In this document: positions 43,811 through 52,037 of the stretch, piece by piece
Numbering within the stretch: the stretch's first letter is position 1
Layout of the letters: each line of letters opens with the position of its first letter
Assembly: GCF_009557055.1 (NCBI RefSeq)
Contig: NZ_CP045649.1
Coordinates: forward strand, 3,323,501-3,387,500
Length of the DNA: 64,000 bases
Direction of reading: 5' to 3'
DNA from: Nocardioides sp. dk884
GTDB lineage: Bacteria > Actinomycetota > Actinomycetes > Propionibacteriales > Nocardioidaceae
Position numbers and translations under genes: made by a program
Notes under the pieces: generated by a model
What the model saw: the letters and a program-made list of their open reading frames with translations, nothing else
What the model was told of the DNA's origin: nothing
Database searches by the model: none

Positions 43811-44368
43811 GTGACCGCACGGATGAGTGCCGACCACCGGCGTGAGGTGGTGCTGCAGGCCGCCACGCGTGCGTTCGCCCGGCGCGGCTACAACGCCACC
43901 AGCACCGATGAGGTGGCACGTGAGGCGGGGGTCTCCCAGCCGTACGTCGTGCGGATCTTCGGGACCAAGCTCGAGCTGTTCCTCCAGGTGTTCGAGCGCG
44001 CGCTGGAGCAGGTGCGCCGTGCCTTCGTGCAGGCGCTGGACGACGAGGGCCCCGCCGCCGGCACCGGCCCCGCGCGACTCAGCGCGGCGTACACCGCCCT
44101 GGTCCGCGACCGCGACCTGCTGCAGGTGACGATGCACGGCTTCTCCGCGGGGCACGTGCCCCGCATCGCGACCGCGGCCCGCGCCGGGCTCGGCCGCATC
44201 CACGAGACCCTGCGCGGTGCTGGGTGGAGCGAGCAGGAGGCGCGGGACTTCGTGGCGCGCGGGATGCTGATCAACGTGCTGCTCTCGATCGGCGCCCCCG
44301 AGCACGGCGACAGCGAGCCCGCGCTCGCCGAGCTCACCCGTGCCGCGCTCGGCGAGGCCGCCCAGTAG
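43811..44368 (+). CDS. TetR family transcriptional regulator
   Basis: 185 residues. The N-terminal HTH R-R-E-V-V-L-Q-A-A-T-R-A-F-A-R-R-G-Y-N-A and the recognition helix G-V-S-Q-P-Y-V-V-R-I-F are typical; the rest is the helical ligand domain. Start at GTG 43811 by the leaderless spacing; ATG 43823 is the alternative. It lies at the end of the glycan module and just before maf. No operator can be assigned, but it could control the divergent GH6 gene. Confidence 0.85.
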   Translation: MTARMSADHRREVVLQAATRAFARRGYNATSTDEVAREAGVSQPYVVRIFGTKLELFLQVFERALEQVRRAFVQALDDEGPAAGTGPARLSAAYTALVRDRDLLQVTMHGFSAGHVPRIATAARAGLGRIHETLRGAGWSEQEARDFVARGMLINVLLSIGAPEHGDSEPALAELTRAALGEAAQ

Positions 44369-44371
44369 CCT
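44366..44371 (+). promoter_or_regulatory. -10 element of maf, overlapping the TetR stop codon
   Basis: TAGCCT begins with the TAG stop of the TetR gene and ends eight bases before the maf GTG at 44379. Confidence 0.4.
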
Positions 44372-44378
44372 CCGGCGG

Positions 44379-44987
44379 GTGAGCACCCTCGTCCTGGCCT
44401 CCGCCTCCCCCGCCCGTCTCGCGACCCTGCGCAGCGCCGGCGTCGACCCCCTCGTGATCGTCTCCGGCGTCGATGAGTCCCAGCTCGACGGCCTCGCGCC
44501 CGCCGATCTCGCGCTGGGCCTGGCCGAGCTGAAGTGCGCGGCCGTCGCCGCGCGCGAGGAGGTGCCGGCGGGCGCGGTGGTGCTGGGCTGCGACTCGGTG
44601 CTCGAGCTCGACGGCGAGGCGCTCGGCAAGCCCGCCGACCCCACGGAGGCGACCCGCCGCTGGCAGGCGATGCGCGGTCGCAGCGGCGTGCTGCGCACCG
44701 GTCACTGCCTGCGCGACACCGCCAGCGGACGCACCGTCGCAGCGACCGCCTCGACGACCGTGCACTTCGCCGATGTGAGCGATGAGGAGATCGCGGCGTA
44801 CGTCGCGACCGGCGAGCCGCTGCACGTCGCCGGCGCCTTCACCGTCGATGGCCTCGGCGGCGCGTTCATCACCGGCATCGAGGGCGACCACCACAACGTG
44901 GTGGGGGTCAGCCTGCCGTTGCTCAGGGAGCTGCTCGCCCAGCTGGGACACTCCTGGACGCACCTGTGGACGGCCCCGCGGCACTGA
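44379..44987 (+). CDS. maf: Maf-like nucleotide pyrophosphatase
   Basis: 202 residues. LVLASASPARLATLRSAGV, V-L-G-C-D-S-V-L-E-L (catalytic Asp), G-K-P-A-D-P-T-E-A and H-V-A-G-A-F-T-V-D-G-L-G are Maf motifs. Maf proteins hydrolyse non-canonical or canonical nucleoside triphosphates (dTTP, UTP, modified pyrimidines). In mycobacteria it follows accE, which supports the view that the genes between were inserted here. GTG start. Its end overlaps the convergent GtrA-like gene by 65 bases. Confidence 0.9.
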   Translation: MSTLVLASASPARLATLRSAGVDPLVIVSGVDESQLDGLAPADLALGLAELKCAAVAAREEVPAGAVVLGCDSVLELDGEALGKPADPTEATRRWQAMRGRSGVLRTGHCLRDTASGRTVAATASTTVHFADVSDEEIAAYVATGEPLHVAGAFTVDGLGGAFITGIEGDHHNVVGVSLPLLRELLAQLGHSWTHLWTAPRH

Positions 44988-45456
44988 CGCCCGAGCGGTC
45001 CTCGGCCAGGAGCGGCAGCGGGCGGCGGAAGACGAAGGTGCGGAACAAGAAGAACCGCGCCGTCATCCCGAGGACGAGGCCGATCACGTTGGCGGCGATG
45101 TTGTCGGAGACCGGGTCGGCGAGACCCAGCACCTCCCGGCTGATCGTCAGGCACCCGATCGGGAGCAGCATCGTGACCGCGTTGATGACGATGAACGCCG
45201 AGATGCCGCCGTCCGCGGGGCGCACCGACCGGTCCTTGAAGGCGTAGTTGCGGCTGCCGTGGAAGCTCACCGCCATGCCGACGGTGTTGGCCAGCACGTA
45301 GGCCAGGATCGGCTCGCTCTCCAGCAGCGCGAGCCGCTCGGCACCGAAGCCGTGGACCAGCAGGTTGAACAGCACCAGCGCGACCAGCGTGGCCAAGCCC
45401 CCGACGGCGAGGAAGCGAACCGCCTCGGTCAGGTAGCGGCGCCAGCGGCTCGACAT
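44923..45456 (-). CDS. GtrA-like membrane protein
   Basis: 177 residues with four transmembrane helices (FLAVGGLATLVALVLFNLL, L-A-N-T-V-G-M-A-V-S-F...N-Y-A-F-K-D, and two more) and a basic tail. GtrA proteins are thought to flip lipid-linked sugars or anchor a partner transferase. The homologue Rv3277 lies in the corresponding neighbourhood of M. tuberculosis. TAGCCT (45469-45464) ends eight bases before the ATG at 45456. The first ATG-like codon upstream (45480) is rejected on this ground. Confidence 0.82.
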   Translation of the reverse strand: MSSRWRRYLTEAVRFLAVGGLATLVALVLFNLLVHGFGAERLALLESEPILAYVLANTVGMAVSFHGSRNYAFKDRSVRPADGGISAFIVINAVTMLLPIGCLTISREVLGLADPVSDNIAANVIGLVLGMTARFFLFRTFVFRRPLPLLAEDRSGVSAAGPSTGASRSVPAGRAAP

Positions 45457-45463
45457 GGGCCAC

Positions 45464-45469
45464 AGGCTA
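45464..45469 (-). promoter_or_regulatory. -10 element of the GtrA-like gene
   Basis: TAGCCT on the minus strand ending eight bases before the ATG at 45456. Confidence 0.5.
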
Positions 45470-45482
45470 CTGAAGGGCACAC

Positions 45483-46715
45483 TCAGGCGGTCGAGCCGGG
45501 CTCCAGCCGACTTCCGGGCTCCAGCCGGACACCGCGGCCCACGACCGAGCCGCGGCCCACGAGCGTCACCAGGTCGGGGTCGTCGAGGGCGGCCTCGCCG
45601 GCGCCCTCGATCACGGCGCCGGCCGCCACCTCGCAGTCACTGTCGAGCACCGCCCAAGCCACCCGGGCGCCGGCGCGCACGACCGTGTCGGCACCCACGA
45701 CGCTGTCCTCCACCTCGGCGCCGGCCTCCACGACCGCCCCGGGCCCGAGCACGCTGCGGCGCACGGTCCCCGCGACGCGGGCGCCCGGGCTCAGCATCGA
45801 GTCGGTCACGACCCCGCCGTCGAGCACCCGCGCCGGGCTGCGCTGCGGCTGCCGGGTCAGGATCGGCCAGCCCGGGTAGTCCAGCACCTCGTGGTCGTCG
45901 GTGAGGAAGTCGCGGTGCGCGCGCAGGTAGAGGTGCGGCTGCCCGAGGTCGCGCCAGTAGCCGCCGTACGCGTGGACGACGGTGCGCCCGCGCTCGACCA
46001 GCCGCGGCACCAGGTGCTCGCCGAAGTCGCCGAGGCCGGTGTCGCCCTCGTCGGCCTGGTGGGTGAGCTCGCGGTGCAGCTCCTCGAGCACCTCGATGAG
46101 CACCTCACGGTCGTAGACGAAGGCCTCGGTCGCGATCGTGTCGCTCGACGCCTGCTCGGGCTTGTAGGCGAAGCGGGTCACCCGCCCGTCGGCGTCGTGC
46201 TCGACCACCGCGTGGTCCTCGGCCCGGTCACCGGGCGGGACGGTCGTGGTGACCACCGTGCACTCGGCGCCCGCGCGGCGATGGGTGTCCAGCACGTCGT
46301 TGAAGTCGAGGCGGTAGATGTGGTCGGCGCTGAGGACCACGACCTCGTCCGGCGCGGCCGCGCGGACCTGGTCGCGGATGCGGTAGAGCGCGTCCGCGTT
46401 GCCCTGGGCGAACCCGTCCTCGTCGGCGGTGCCGGTCCCCTGCTCGGGCATCAGCAGCCGCAACCCGCCGTGGTTGCGGTCGAGGTCCCACGGGCGGCCG
46501 TTGGCGACCTGCTCCTCGAGGGTGGATCCCTGGAACTGCACCGCCAGCCACACGTCGGTGATCCCGCTGTGCGCGAGGTTGGACAGCGGCAGGTCGACCA
46601 GCTGCCAGGCGCCGGCGAAGGGCAGCGCCGGCTTGGCGCGCTCCCGGGTCAAGACGTCGAGACGACCGCCGGCACCTCCGGCCTGGACGATGGCGAGCAC
46701 ACGAGAACGGGGCAT
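45483..46715 (-). CDS. glgC: Glucose-1-phosphate adenylyltransferase
   Basis: 410 residues. A nucleotidyltransferase domain (QAGGAGGRLDVLTRERAKPA, LSADHIYRLDF, W-R-D-L-G) is followed by a left-handed beta-helix of hexapeptide type (V-T-D-S-M-L-S-P-G-A-R-V-A-G-T-V onward). It makes ADP-glucose from glucose-1-phosphate and ATP, feeding glycogen or alpha-glucan; ADP-glucose could also feed other surface glycans here. Slightly variant nucleotide loop, so a closely related nucleotidyltransferase is possible. ATG start; next to GtrA. Confidence 0.84.
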   Translation of the reverse strand: MPRSRVLAIVQAGGAGGRLDVLTRERAKPALPFAGAWQLVDLPLSNLAHSGITDVWLAVQFQGSTLEEQVANGRPWDLDRNHGGLRLLMPEQGTGTADEDGFAQGNADALYRIRDQVRAAAPDEVVVLSADHIYRLDFNDVLDTHRRAGAECTVVTTTVPPGDRAEDHAVVEHDADGRVTRFAYKPEQASSDTIATEAFVYDREVLIEVLEELHRELTHQADEGDTGLGDFGEHLVPRLVERGRTVVHAYGGYWRDLGQPHLYLRAHRDFLTDDHEVLDYPGWPILTRQPQRSPARVLDGGVVTDSMLSPGARVAGTVRRSVLGPGAVVEAGAEVEDSVVGADTVVRAGARVAWAVLDSDCEVAAGAVIEGAGEAALDDPDLVTLVGRGSVVGRGVRLEPGSRLEPGSTA

Positions 46716-46753
46716 ACCCGATGTTCACACAGCACCGGTGAGGTCGCGTGCAC

Positions 46754-46792
46754 GGCTCACTCCACCGGCTCACTCCACCGGCTCACTCCACC
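46754..46792. repeat. Three-copy 13-base tandem repeat over the stop of the acyl-CoA dehydrogenase gene
   Basis: GGCTCACTCCACC occurs three times head to tail, at 46754, 46767 and 46780. On the minus strand the first unit carries the last codons and the stop TGA (46783-46785), and the other two lie in the 3' flank. It looks like slippage duplication of a gene end. All three units would encode the same stop region. Confidence 0.85.
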
Positions 46793-47964
46793 GGCAGGCC
46801 GAGCCCCCGGGCGATGAGCATCCGCTGCACCTCGGAGGTGCCCTCGCCGATCTCGAGCACCTTGGCGTCGCGGTAGAAGCGGGCGACGGGGTACTCCTCC
46901 ATGAAGCCGTAGCCACCGAAGACCTGCGTCGCGATCCGGGTGGCGGTGACCGCCGACTCGGTGGCGTGCAGCTTGGCGATCGCCGCGGCCCGCTTGAACT
47001 CCGCGACCGGGGCGCCGGCGTCCTTCATCGCGGCCGCCTTGTAGGTCAGCAGCCGGCTGGACTCGAGCATCACCTCGAGGTCGGCGATCTGGAAGGCCAC
47101 GCCCTGCTTGCGCCCGATCGGTCCCCCGAACGTCTCCCGGCCCAGGGCGTAGGTGACGCTCATGTCCAGGCACGCCTGCAGGCACCCGACGGCGAGCGCG
47201 GCGATCGCGACCCGGCCGTCGTCGAGGGTGGCCAGGAACTGCGCGTAGCCGCGTCCCCGCTCCCCGAGCAGGTTGGCCTCCGGGACCCGGACCGCGTCGA
47301 AGGACAGCGGGTGGGTGTCGGAGGCGTGCCAGCCGAGCTTGTCGTAGGCCTTCTCGGCGGTGAAGCCGGGCGTGCCGGCGGGCACCATGATCGTGCTGAT
47401 CTCGGGCCGCTCCCCGGGCTCGGTCACCGCGGTGCGGGCGGTCACGGTCACCAGGCTGGTGATCGAGGAGCCGGAGTTGGTGATGAACTGCTTCGCGCCG
47501 TCGATCACCCACTCGCCGTCCTCGAGCACGGCGCGGGTGCGGGTGGCCCCGGCGTCGGAGCCTCCGCCGTGCTCGGTGAGCCCGAACCCGGCCAGCCGGC
47601 GCCCCGCGACGAGGTCGGGCAGCCAGGTCTGCTTCTGCTCGGGGGTGCCGAAGGCCAGGATCGGGCTGATCCCCAGCCCCACCCCCGCCTCGAGCGTGAT
47701 GCCCATCGACTGGTCCACGCGCCCGATCTCCTCGATCGCCACGCAGAGGCTGGTGAAGTCGCCGTCCTCCCCCGCCCCGCCGTACTCCTCGGGAGCGGTG
47801 AGCCCGAACAGCCCGAGCTCGCCCATGCGCTGCACGACCTCGACGGGGAAGTGGTGCTCGCGATCCCACGTCCCCGCGTGCGGAGCGATCTCCGCCTCCG
47901 CGAACTCGCGCACGCTGCGGCGGAACTCCTCGTGCTCGCGGGACAGCTCGAATCCGGTGCTCAT
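46783..47964 (-). CDS. fadE25: Acyl-CoA dehydrogenase (FadE25-type)
   Basis: 393 residues. FGLTEHGGGSDAGATRTRA (FAD/acyl-CoA loop), F-I-T-N-S-G-S, R-E-T-F-G-G-P-I-G-R-K-Q, QVFGGYGFMEEYPVARFYRD and K-V-L-E-I-G-E-G-T-S-E-V-Q, with the catalytic Glu in the last. It removes two hydrogens from the alpha-beta bond of an acyl-CoA and passes electrons to ETF. Rv3274c sits in the equivalent place in mycobacteria. Promoter TAGCAT (47976-47971) is seven bases before the ATG, with a palindrome further upstream. Confidence 0.92.
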   Translation of the reverse strand: MSTGFELSREHEEFRRSVREFAEAEIAPHAGTWDREHHFPVEVVQRMGELGLFGLTAPEEYGGAGEDGDFTSLCVAIEEIGRVDQSMGITLEAGVGLGISPILAFGTPEQKQTWLPDLVAGRRLAGFGLTEHGGGSDAGATRTRAVLEDGEWVIDGAKQFITNSGSSITSLVTVTARTAVTEPGERPEISTIMVPAGTPGFTAEKAYDKLGWHASDTHPLSFDAVRVPEANLLGERGRGYAQFLATLDDGRVAIAALAVGCLQACLDMSVTYALGRETFGGPIGRKQGVAFQIADLEVMLESSRLLTYKAAAMKDAGAPVAEFKRAAAIAKLHATESAVTATRIATQVFGGYGFMEEYPVARFYRDAKVLEIGEGTSEVQRMLIARGLGLPVE

Positions 47965-47970
47965 CTCGGC

Positions 47971-47976
47971 ATGCTA
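47971..47976 (-). promoter_or_regulatory. -10 element of the acyl-CoA dehydrogenase gene
   Basis: TAGCAT on the minus strand ending seven bases before the ATG at 47964. Confidence 0.5.
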
Positions 47977-47983
47977 GCCCGCT

Positions 47984-48001
47984 GGTTAGCGTTTGTTAAC
48001 C
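47984..48001. promoter_or_regulatory. Operator-like palindrome upstream of the acyl-CoA dehydrogenase
   Basis: GGTTAGCGTTTGTTAACC: arms GGTTA and TAACC around eight bases, just upstream of the -10 element, in the usual place for a TetR-type repressor of fatty-acid genes. Its AT-richness stands out. The binding protein is unknown; the TetR protein encoded at 43811 is one candidate. Confidence 0.45.
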
Positions 48002-48007
48002 ACCCCG

Positions 48008-48073
48008 CCATGGGCGCCGACTCGGCGCGCCATGGACGCCGACTCGCGCAACCATTGGCGCCGACTCGGCGTA
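48008..48073. repeat. Three-copy 22-base tandem repeat
   Basis: CCAT begins at 48008, 48030 and 48052, exactly 22 apart, with the core GCGCCGACTCGGCG in copies 1 and 3 and a variant in copy 2. The GCCGA-C-TCGGC core is nearly palindromic. The array lies between the dehydrogenase and alpha-subunit promoters and has no ORF. Compare 10787-10848. Confidence 0.75.
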
Positions 48074-48160
48074 CGTGCCCTTCGTTCCGCTGACCGGGCA
48101 GCGCGGGCGCGGGGGATGGCTCAGGATGCGACCATCCCGAAGCCGCGGATCGGCAGGAGG

Positions 48161-48166
48161 TAGCCT
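48161..48166 (+). promoter_or_regulatory. Possible -10 element of the carboxylase alpha subunit gene
   Basis: TAGCCT about 43 bases before the GTG at 48209. It lies in the loop of a CGGCAGG/CCTGCCG hairpin (48151-48170). Confidence 0.35.
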
Positions 48167-48208
48167 GCCGCGCGGAGACATCAAGCGTCACGACGACCAG
48201 GAGTACAG

Positions 48209-49981
48209 GTGCCGGAGAGCAAGCCGTTGCAGAAGGTTCTCATCGCCAACCGCGGTGAGATCGCAGTCCGGGTCATCCGCGCGTGCAAGGACGCCGGGAT
48301 CGGGAGCGTGGCGGTCTACGCCGAGCCCGACCGCGACGCAGTGTTCGTCCGCATGGCCGACGAGGCCCACTCGCTGCAGGGAGCGACCCCCGCGGAGTCC
48401 TACCTCGACATCGAGAAGATCATCGCGGTCGCGAAGAAGTCCGGCGCCGACTCGGTGCACCCGGGCTACGGCTTCCTCGCCGAGAACGCCCAGTTCGCCC
48501 AGGCCGTCCTCGACGCCGGGCTGATCTGGATCGGCCCGTCCCCCGAGGCGATCGACGCCCTGGGCGACAAGGCCAAGGCCAAGCACATCGCGCAGAAGGC
48601 CAACGCGCCCCTCGCGCCCGGCACCAAGGACCCGGTCAAGGACGCCGACGAGGTCGTCGAGTTCGCCAAGGCGAACGGCCTGCCGGTCGCGATCAAGGCC
48701 GTCTTCGGCGGCGGTGGCCGCGGCCTCAAGGTCGCCCGCACGCTCGAGGAGATCCCCGACGCCTACGAGTCCGCCGTCCGCGAGGCCGTCACCGCGTTCG
48801 GTCGCGGCGAGTGCCTGGTCGAGAAGTTCCTCGACCGCCCGCGCCACGTCGAGACCCAGTGCCTGGCCGACTCCCACGGCAACGTGGTCGTCATCTCGAC
48901 CCGCGACTGCTCGCTGCAGCGTCGCCACCAGAAGCTGGTCGAGGAGGCGCCCGCGCCGTTCCTGACCGACGAGCAGGTCGAGAAGCTCTACACCTCCTCC
49001 AAGGCGATCCTGCGCGAGGCCGGCTACGTCGGCGCCGGCACCTGCGAGTTCCTCGTGGCCGCCGACGGCACCATCTCCTTCCTCGAGGTCAACACCCGCC
49101 TCCAGGTCGAGCACTGCGTCTCCGAGGAGGTCACCGGGATCGACCTGGTCCGCGAGATGTTCCGCATCGCCGCGGGCGAGGAGCTCGGGTACGACGACCC
49201 GGAGATCCACGGCCACTCCATCGAGTTCCGCATCAACGCCGAGGACGGCGGCCGCAACTTCATGCCGGCCCCCGGCACCCTCACCGAGTGGGCGCCGCCG
49301 CAGGGCCCCGGCATCCGCGTCGACGGTGGCTACGAGAAGGGCGAGACCATCCCGGGCTCGTTCGACTCCCTCATCGCCAAGCTCGTCGTCACCGGCCGCG
49401 ACCGCACCCAGGCGCTGGAGCGCTCGCGCCGCGCCCTGGCCGAGTTCAAGGTCGACGGCATGCCCACGGTCATCCCGTTCCACGCCACCGTGGTGGAGGA
49501 CCCGGCGTTCATCGGTGACGGCGAGAAGTTCGACGTCTACACGACCTGGATCGAGACCGACTTCGACAACCAGATCCAGCCGTACGCCGGCGACACCCCC
49601 GACGCCCCCGAGGCCGAGGACCGCCACACCGTCGTCGTCGAGGTCGGCGGGCGCCGCCTCGAGGTCGTCGTGCCCGGCGGGCTCGGCTCCATCGGCGGCG
49701 GCGCGACCAACGGCGCCAAGAAGCCGAAGCGCGCGGCGGGCAAGAAGGCCGGCGCCGCGGTCAGCGGCGACGCCGTGGCCAGCCCGATGCAGGGCACGAT
49801 CGTCAAGATCGCCGTCGAGGAGGGCCAGGAGGTCGCCGAGGGCGACGTCGTGGTCGTCATGGAGGCGATGAAGATGGAGCAGCCGCTCAAGGCCCACAAG
49901 GCCGGCACCGTGACCGGGCTCAAGGCCGAGGTCGGCGCCACCGTCAGCAACGGCGAGGTCATCTGCGAGATCAAGGACTGA
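48209..49981 (+). CDS. accA3: Biotinylated acyl-CoA carboxylase alpha subunit
   Basis: 590 residues. Biotin carboxylase with [30 protein letters not shown], the ATP-grasp G-G-G-G-R-G-L and [12 protein letters not shown]. After a Lys/Ala-rich linker comes a biotinyl domain with E-A-M-K-M, whose Lys is the biotin site. It carboxylates biotin with ATP and bicarbonate for the beta subunit (37389) and probably other AccD proteins. GTG at 48209 with AGGAG at good distance. The duplicated membrane cassette follows after 29 bases in the same direction. Confidence 0.94.
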   Translation: MPESKPLQKVLIANRGEIAVRVIRACKDAGIGSVAVYAEPDRDAVFVRMADEAHSLQGATPAESYLDIEKIIAVAKKSGADSVHPGYGFLAENAQFAQAVLDAGLIWIGPSPEAIDALGDKAKAKHIAQKANAPLAPGTKDPVKDADEVVEFAKANGLPVAIKAVFGGGGRGLKVARTLEEIPDAYESAVREAVTAFGRGECLVEKFLDRPRHVETQCLADSHGNVVVISTRDCSLQRRHQKLVEEAPAPFLTDEQVEKLYTSSKAILREAGYVGAGTCEFLVAADGTISFLEVNTRLQVEHCVSEEVTGIDLVREMFRIAAGEELGYDDPEIHGHSIEFRINAEDGGRNFMPAPGTLTEWAPPQGPGIRVDGGYEKGETIPGSFDSLIAKLVVTGRDRTQALERSRRALAEFKVDGMPTVIPFHATVVEDPAFIGDGEKFDVYTTWIETDFDNQIQPYAGDTPDAPEAEDRHTVVVEVGGRRLEVVVPGGLGSIGGGATNGAKKPKRAAGKKAGAAVSGDAVASPMQGTIVKIAVEEGQEVAEGDVVVVMEAMKMEQPLKAHKAGTVTGLKAEVGATVSNGEVICEIKD

Positions 49982-50010
49982 GCGATCCGCCTCTCGGGTA
50001 GTGACCGGCG

Positions 50011-51258
50011 GTGAACTCCGGCCCGCCGGCACCCCAGCCGCGTGACGACGAGCCCCTCGACGCCCCCACCTGGAGCGTCGAGGGGCTCGCCGCCGCCTTG
50101 CGCGAGGACCCCGTGATCGTCCAGGAGATCATGGGCAACGGGCAGCGCGACGCCGTCGACGACGCCCTCACCGAGCTCATCGACGGGGCCGACTTCCCGG
50201 TGTACGTCGCCCTGGTGCAGTCCCCCGGCGGGTTCGCCGACGACCGGCCCGAGGACGAGCTGGCCTCCCTGCTGCACGCCGAGATCGGCGAGGACGGGCT
50301 CTACGTCGTCTCGCTGAACCCCGACTTCGGCCACCTCGGCTGGCAGACGTACGGCGCCGAGGCCCCCGGAAAGTGGGACATCTACGACGTCAACGCGCCG
50401 TACGCCGACGACGCCTCGCCCAGCGCGGCCGGCGCGGCCGCCGAGCTGGTCGCGACCGCCCTCAACGACGCCGAGCCGCTGCCCGATGACCAGCTCGCGG
50501 AGTACCGCACCGGCGATCTCTGGGTGAACCGCGGCAGCACCCTCAGCGAGGACATCAGCGCACCGACCGAGGGCACCTACGCGGTGGTCGCCACCGGGCT
50601 GGGCGTCGGGGTGGCGATCGTCGCGTGGTTCGTGCTGCGCACCATCGCCCGCTGGCGTGAGCTCGCGCCCGGCACCGCCGTCGCCCGAGGCATCCCCACC
50701 GGCACCCGTCCCGACACCGTCGCGGACACCCCCGCCGCGCCGACGGCACAGGACGCGCGCCGCCGCGCCGAGAAGGAGCTGTCGGTCCTCGACCGCGCGC
50801 TGCTGCGACGCTCCGCCACCGGTCTGGACCCGACCGACGAGCAGCGCCTCGACGGCTCCCGCACCGCCGCCCGCACCCTGCTCGACACGGGTGAGGAGCG
50901 CGATGCCGACCTGCTCGAGTCCCTCGGCGCCCTGGTGCTGGTCCGCACCGCTCAACGACTGCTCGACCAGCCGAGCGCGGCGTACCGGCCCTGCTTCTTC
51001 AACCCCTGGCACGGGGAGGGCACCGCCCGGGTGGCCGCCCCCGTCGGCACCGGCGACGAGGTCGACCTGCCCGCGTGCGGGCGGTGCCGGCGCGCCCAGT
51101 CCCGGCCCGAGCTGGCCGACCCGCTGGTCGTGCGCGGCCGGCTGCGACGTCTGCGCCCCTACTGGGAGGGCGACGACGTGTGGGCGCGCACCGGCTTCGG
51201 CGCGATCAGCGACGACCTGTGGCGCACCGTGCTCGAGGACCGGCGGGCCACCCGATGA
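50011..51258 (+). CDS. Cassette protein A, copy 1: membrane protein with cytoplasmic Cx5H/CxxC module
   Basis: 415 residues, not recognised as a named family. Residues 22-110 form an alpha/beta-looking domain (LREDPVIVQEIMGNG, FPVYVALVQS, E-I-G-E-D-G-L-Y-V-V-S). One helix follows at about 189-209, and R-T-I-A-R-W after it puts the C-terminus inside. The inner half is helical (255-320), then C328-x5-H334, C356-x-x-C359 and W-A-R-T-G-F-G (391-397), a probable zinc site. No signal peptide; N-out orientation is inferred from charges. GTG 50011, with TAGTGA seven bases upstream. The stop overlaps protein B. Confidence 0.75.
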   Translation: MNSGPPAPQPRDDEPLDAPTWSVEGLAAALREDPVIVQEIMGNGQRDAVDDALTELIDGADFPVYVALVQSPGGFADDRPEDELASLLHAEIGEDGLYVVSLNPDFGHLGWQTYGAEAPGKWDIYDVNAPYADDASPSAAGAAAELVATALNDAEPLPDDQLAEYRTGDLWVNRGSTLSEDISAPTEGTYAVVATGLGVGVAIVAWFVLRTIARWRELAPGTAVARGIPTGTRPDTVADTPAAPTAQDARRRAEKELSVLDRALLRRSATGLDPTDEQRLDGSRTAARTLLDTGEERDADLLESLGALVLVRTAQRLLDQPSAAYRPCFFNPWHGEGTARVAAPVGTGDEVDLPACGRCRRAQSRPELADPLVVRGRLRRLRPYWEGDDVWARTGFGAISDDLWRTVLEDRRATR

Positions 51259-52037
51259 GCGCCCGCAAGCGCCCCCGCTCGGGCCATCCCGGGCGGACGC
51301 ACGCCAACGCCAAGAAGGCGTCCACCGACAACCTCCTCGACCTCGCCCGGGGCGGGGTCGATCTGACCGGACGCCACGTCGTCGACCTCGGGCTCGCCTG
51401 CCTGCTCGGCCTCGGCGGCGCCGCGCTCGGCGTCCACCTGGTCGACCAGCGCGGCGAGCAGACCGCGCGCGAGCCCGGTGACCGGGTGCAGGGGGCGATC
51501 GCCGCGCTGCGCGAGGACCCCGTGTACGTCGCGCCCGACGGTCGCGACATGGTCTCGGTCGAGGGCGAACAGCGCCTCGAGCGGCTCATCGCCGACGCAC
51601 CCGTGCCGGTGCACGTGCTGGTCTGGGAGTCCAGCAAGCAGGCCGGTCCCGAGCCGTACTCGTTCACCCTGCCCGACCAGCTGGCGACCGAGCTCGGCGA
51701 GCCGGGCATCTACATCGTCTGGCAGGGCCCCGAGGACGTCGGCGTCGACGTGCCCGAGGGCAAGCGGCTCGGGTGGGAGGTGCCCGACCTCGAGAACGTC
51801 GGCGACGCCGAGACCCAGCTGAGCGACTTCATCACCGGGCTGCCCGCCAGCGGCGCCCTCGAGGACGCCGAGTCCAACGACTACTGGGGCGGGGTCGGCG
51901 GCGGCATTGCCGCCGCCCTGCTGATGGTCGCGGCCCCCACCGCGGCCGGCGCCTACCTGCTCACCGGGCTGGCCCGCCTCGCCACCGGCCGCCCGTTCCG
52001 CAACCGCCCCCGCCCGGCCTCGAAGGGAACCCGATGA
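51255..52037 (+). CDS. Cassette protein B, copy 1: two-helix membrane protein
   Basis: 260 residues of unknown function. A basic cytoplasmic head (1-40) and helix 1 (about 42-61) lead to the shared external domain: G-D-R-V-Q-G-A-I, LREDPVYVAPDG, IADAPVPVHVLVWESS, E-P-G-I-Y-I-V. A glycine-rich second helix (211-238; W-G-G-V-G-G-G-I-A-A) returns to the inside. It lacks the Cys/His module of A and C. ATG 51255 overlaps the stop of A; its stop overlaps the C start. The Gly-rich helix would suit packing against partner helices. Confidence 0.72.
   Translation: MSARKRPRSGHPGRTHANAKKASTDNLLDLARGGVDLTGRHVVDLGLACLLGLGGAALGVHLVDQRGEQTAREPGDRVQGAIAALREDPVYVAPDGRDMVSVEGEQRLERLIADAPVPVHVLVWESSKQAGPEPYSFTLPDQLATELGEPGIYIVWQGPEDVGVDVPEGKRLGWEVPDLENVGDAETQLSDFITGLPASGALEDAESNDYWGGVGGGIAAALLMVAAPTAAGAYLLTGLARLATGRPFRNRPRPASKGTR

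Noticed and set aside
50001-50045. GTG-initiated 14-codon upstream ORF before cassette copy 1
   Set aside because: It overlaps the main gene out of frame, has no supporting promoter spacing and no coupling to the next start.
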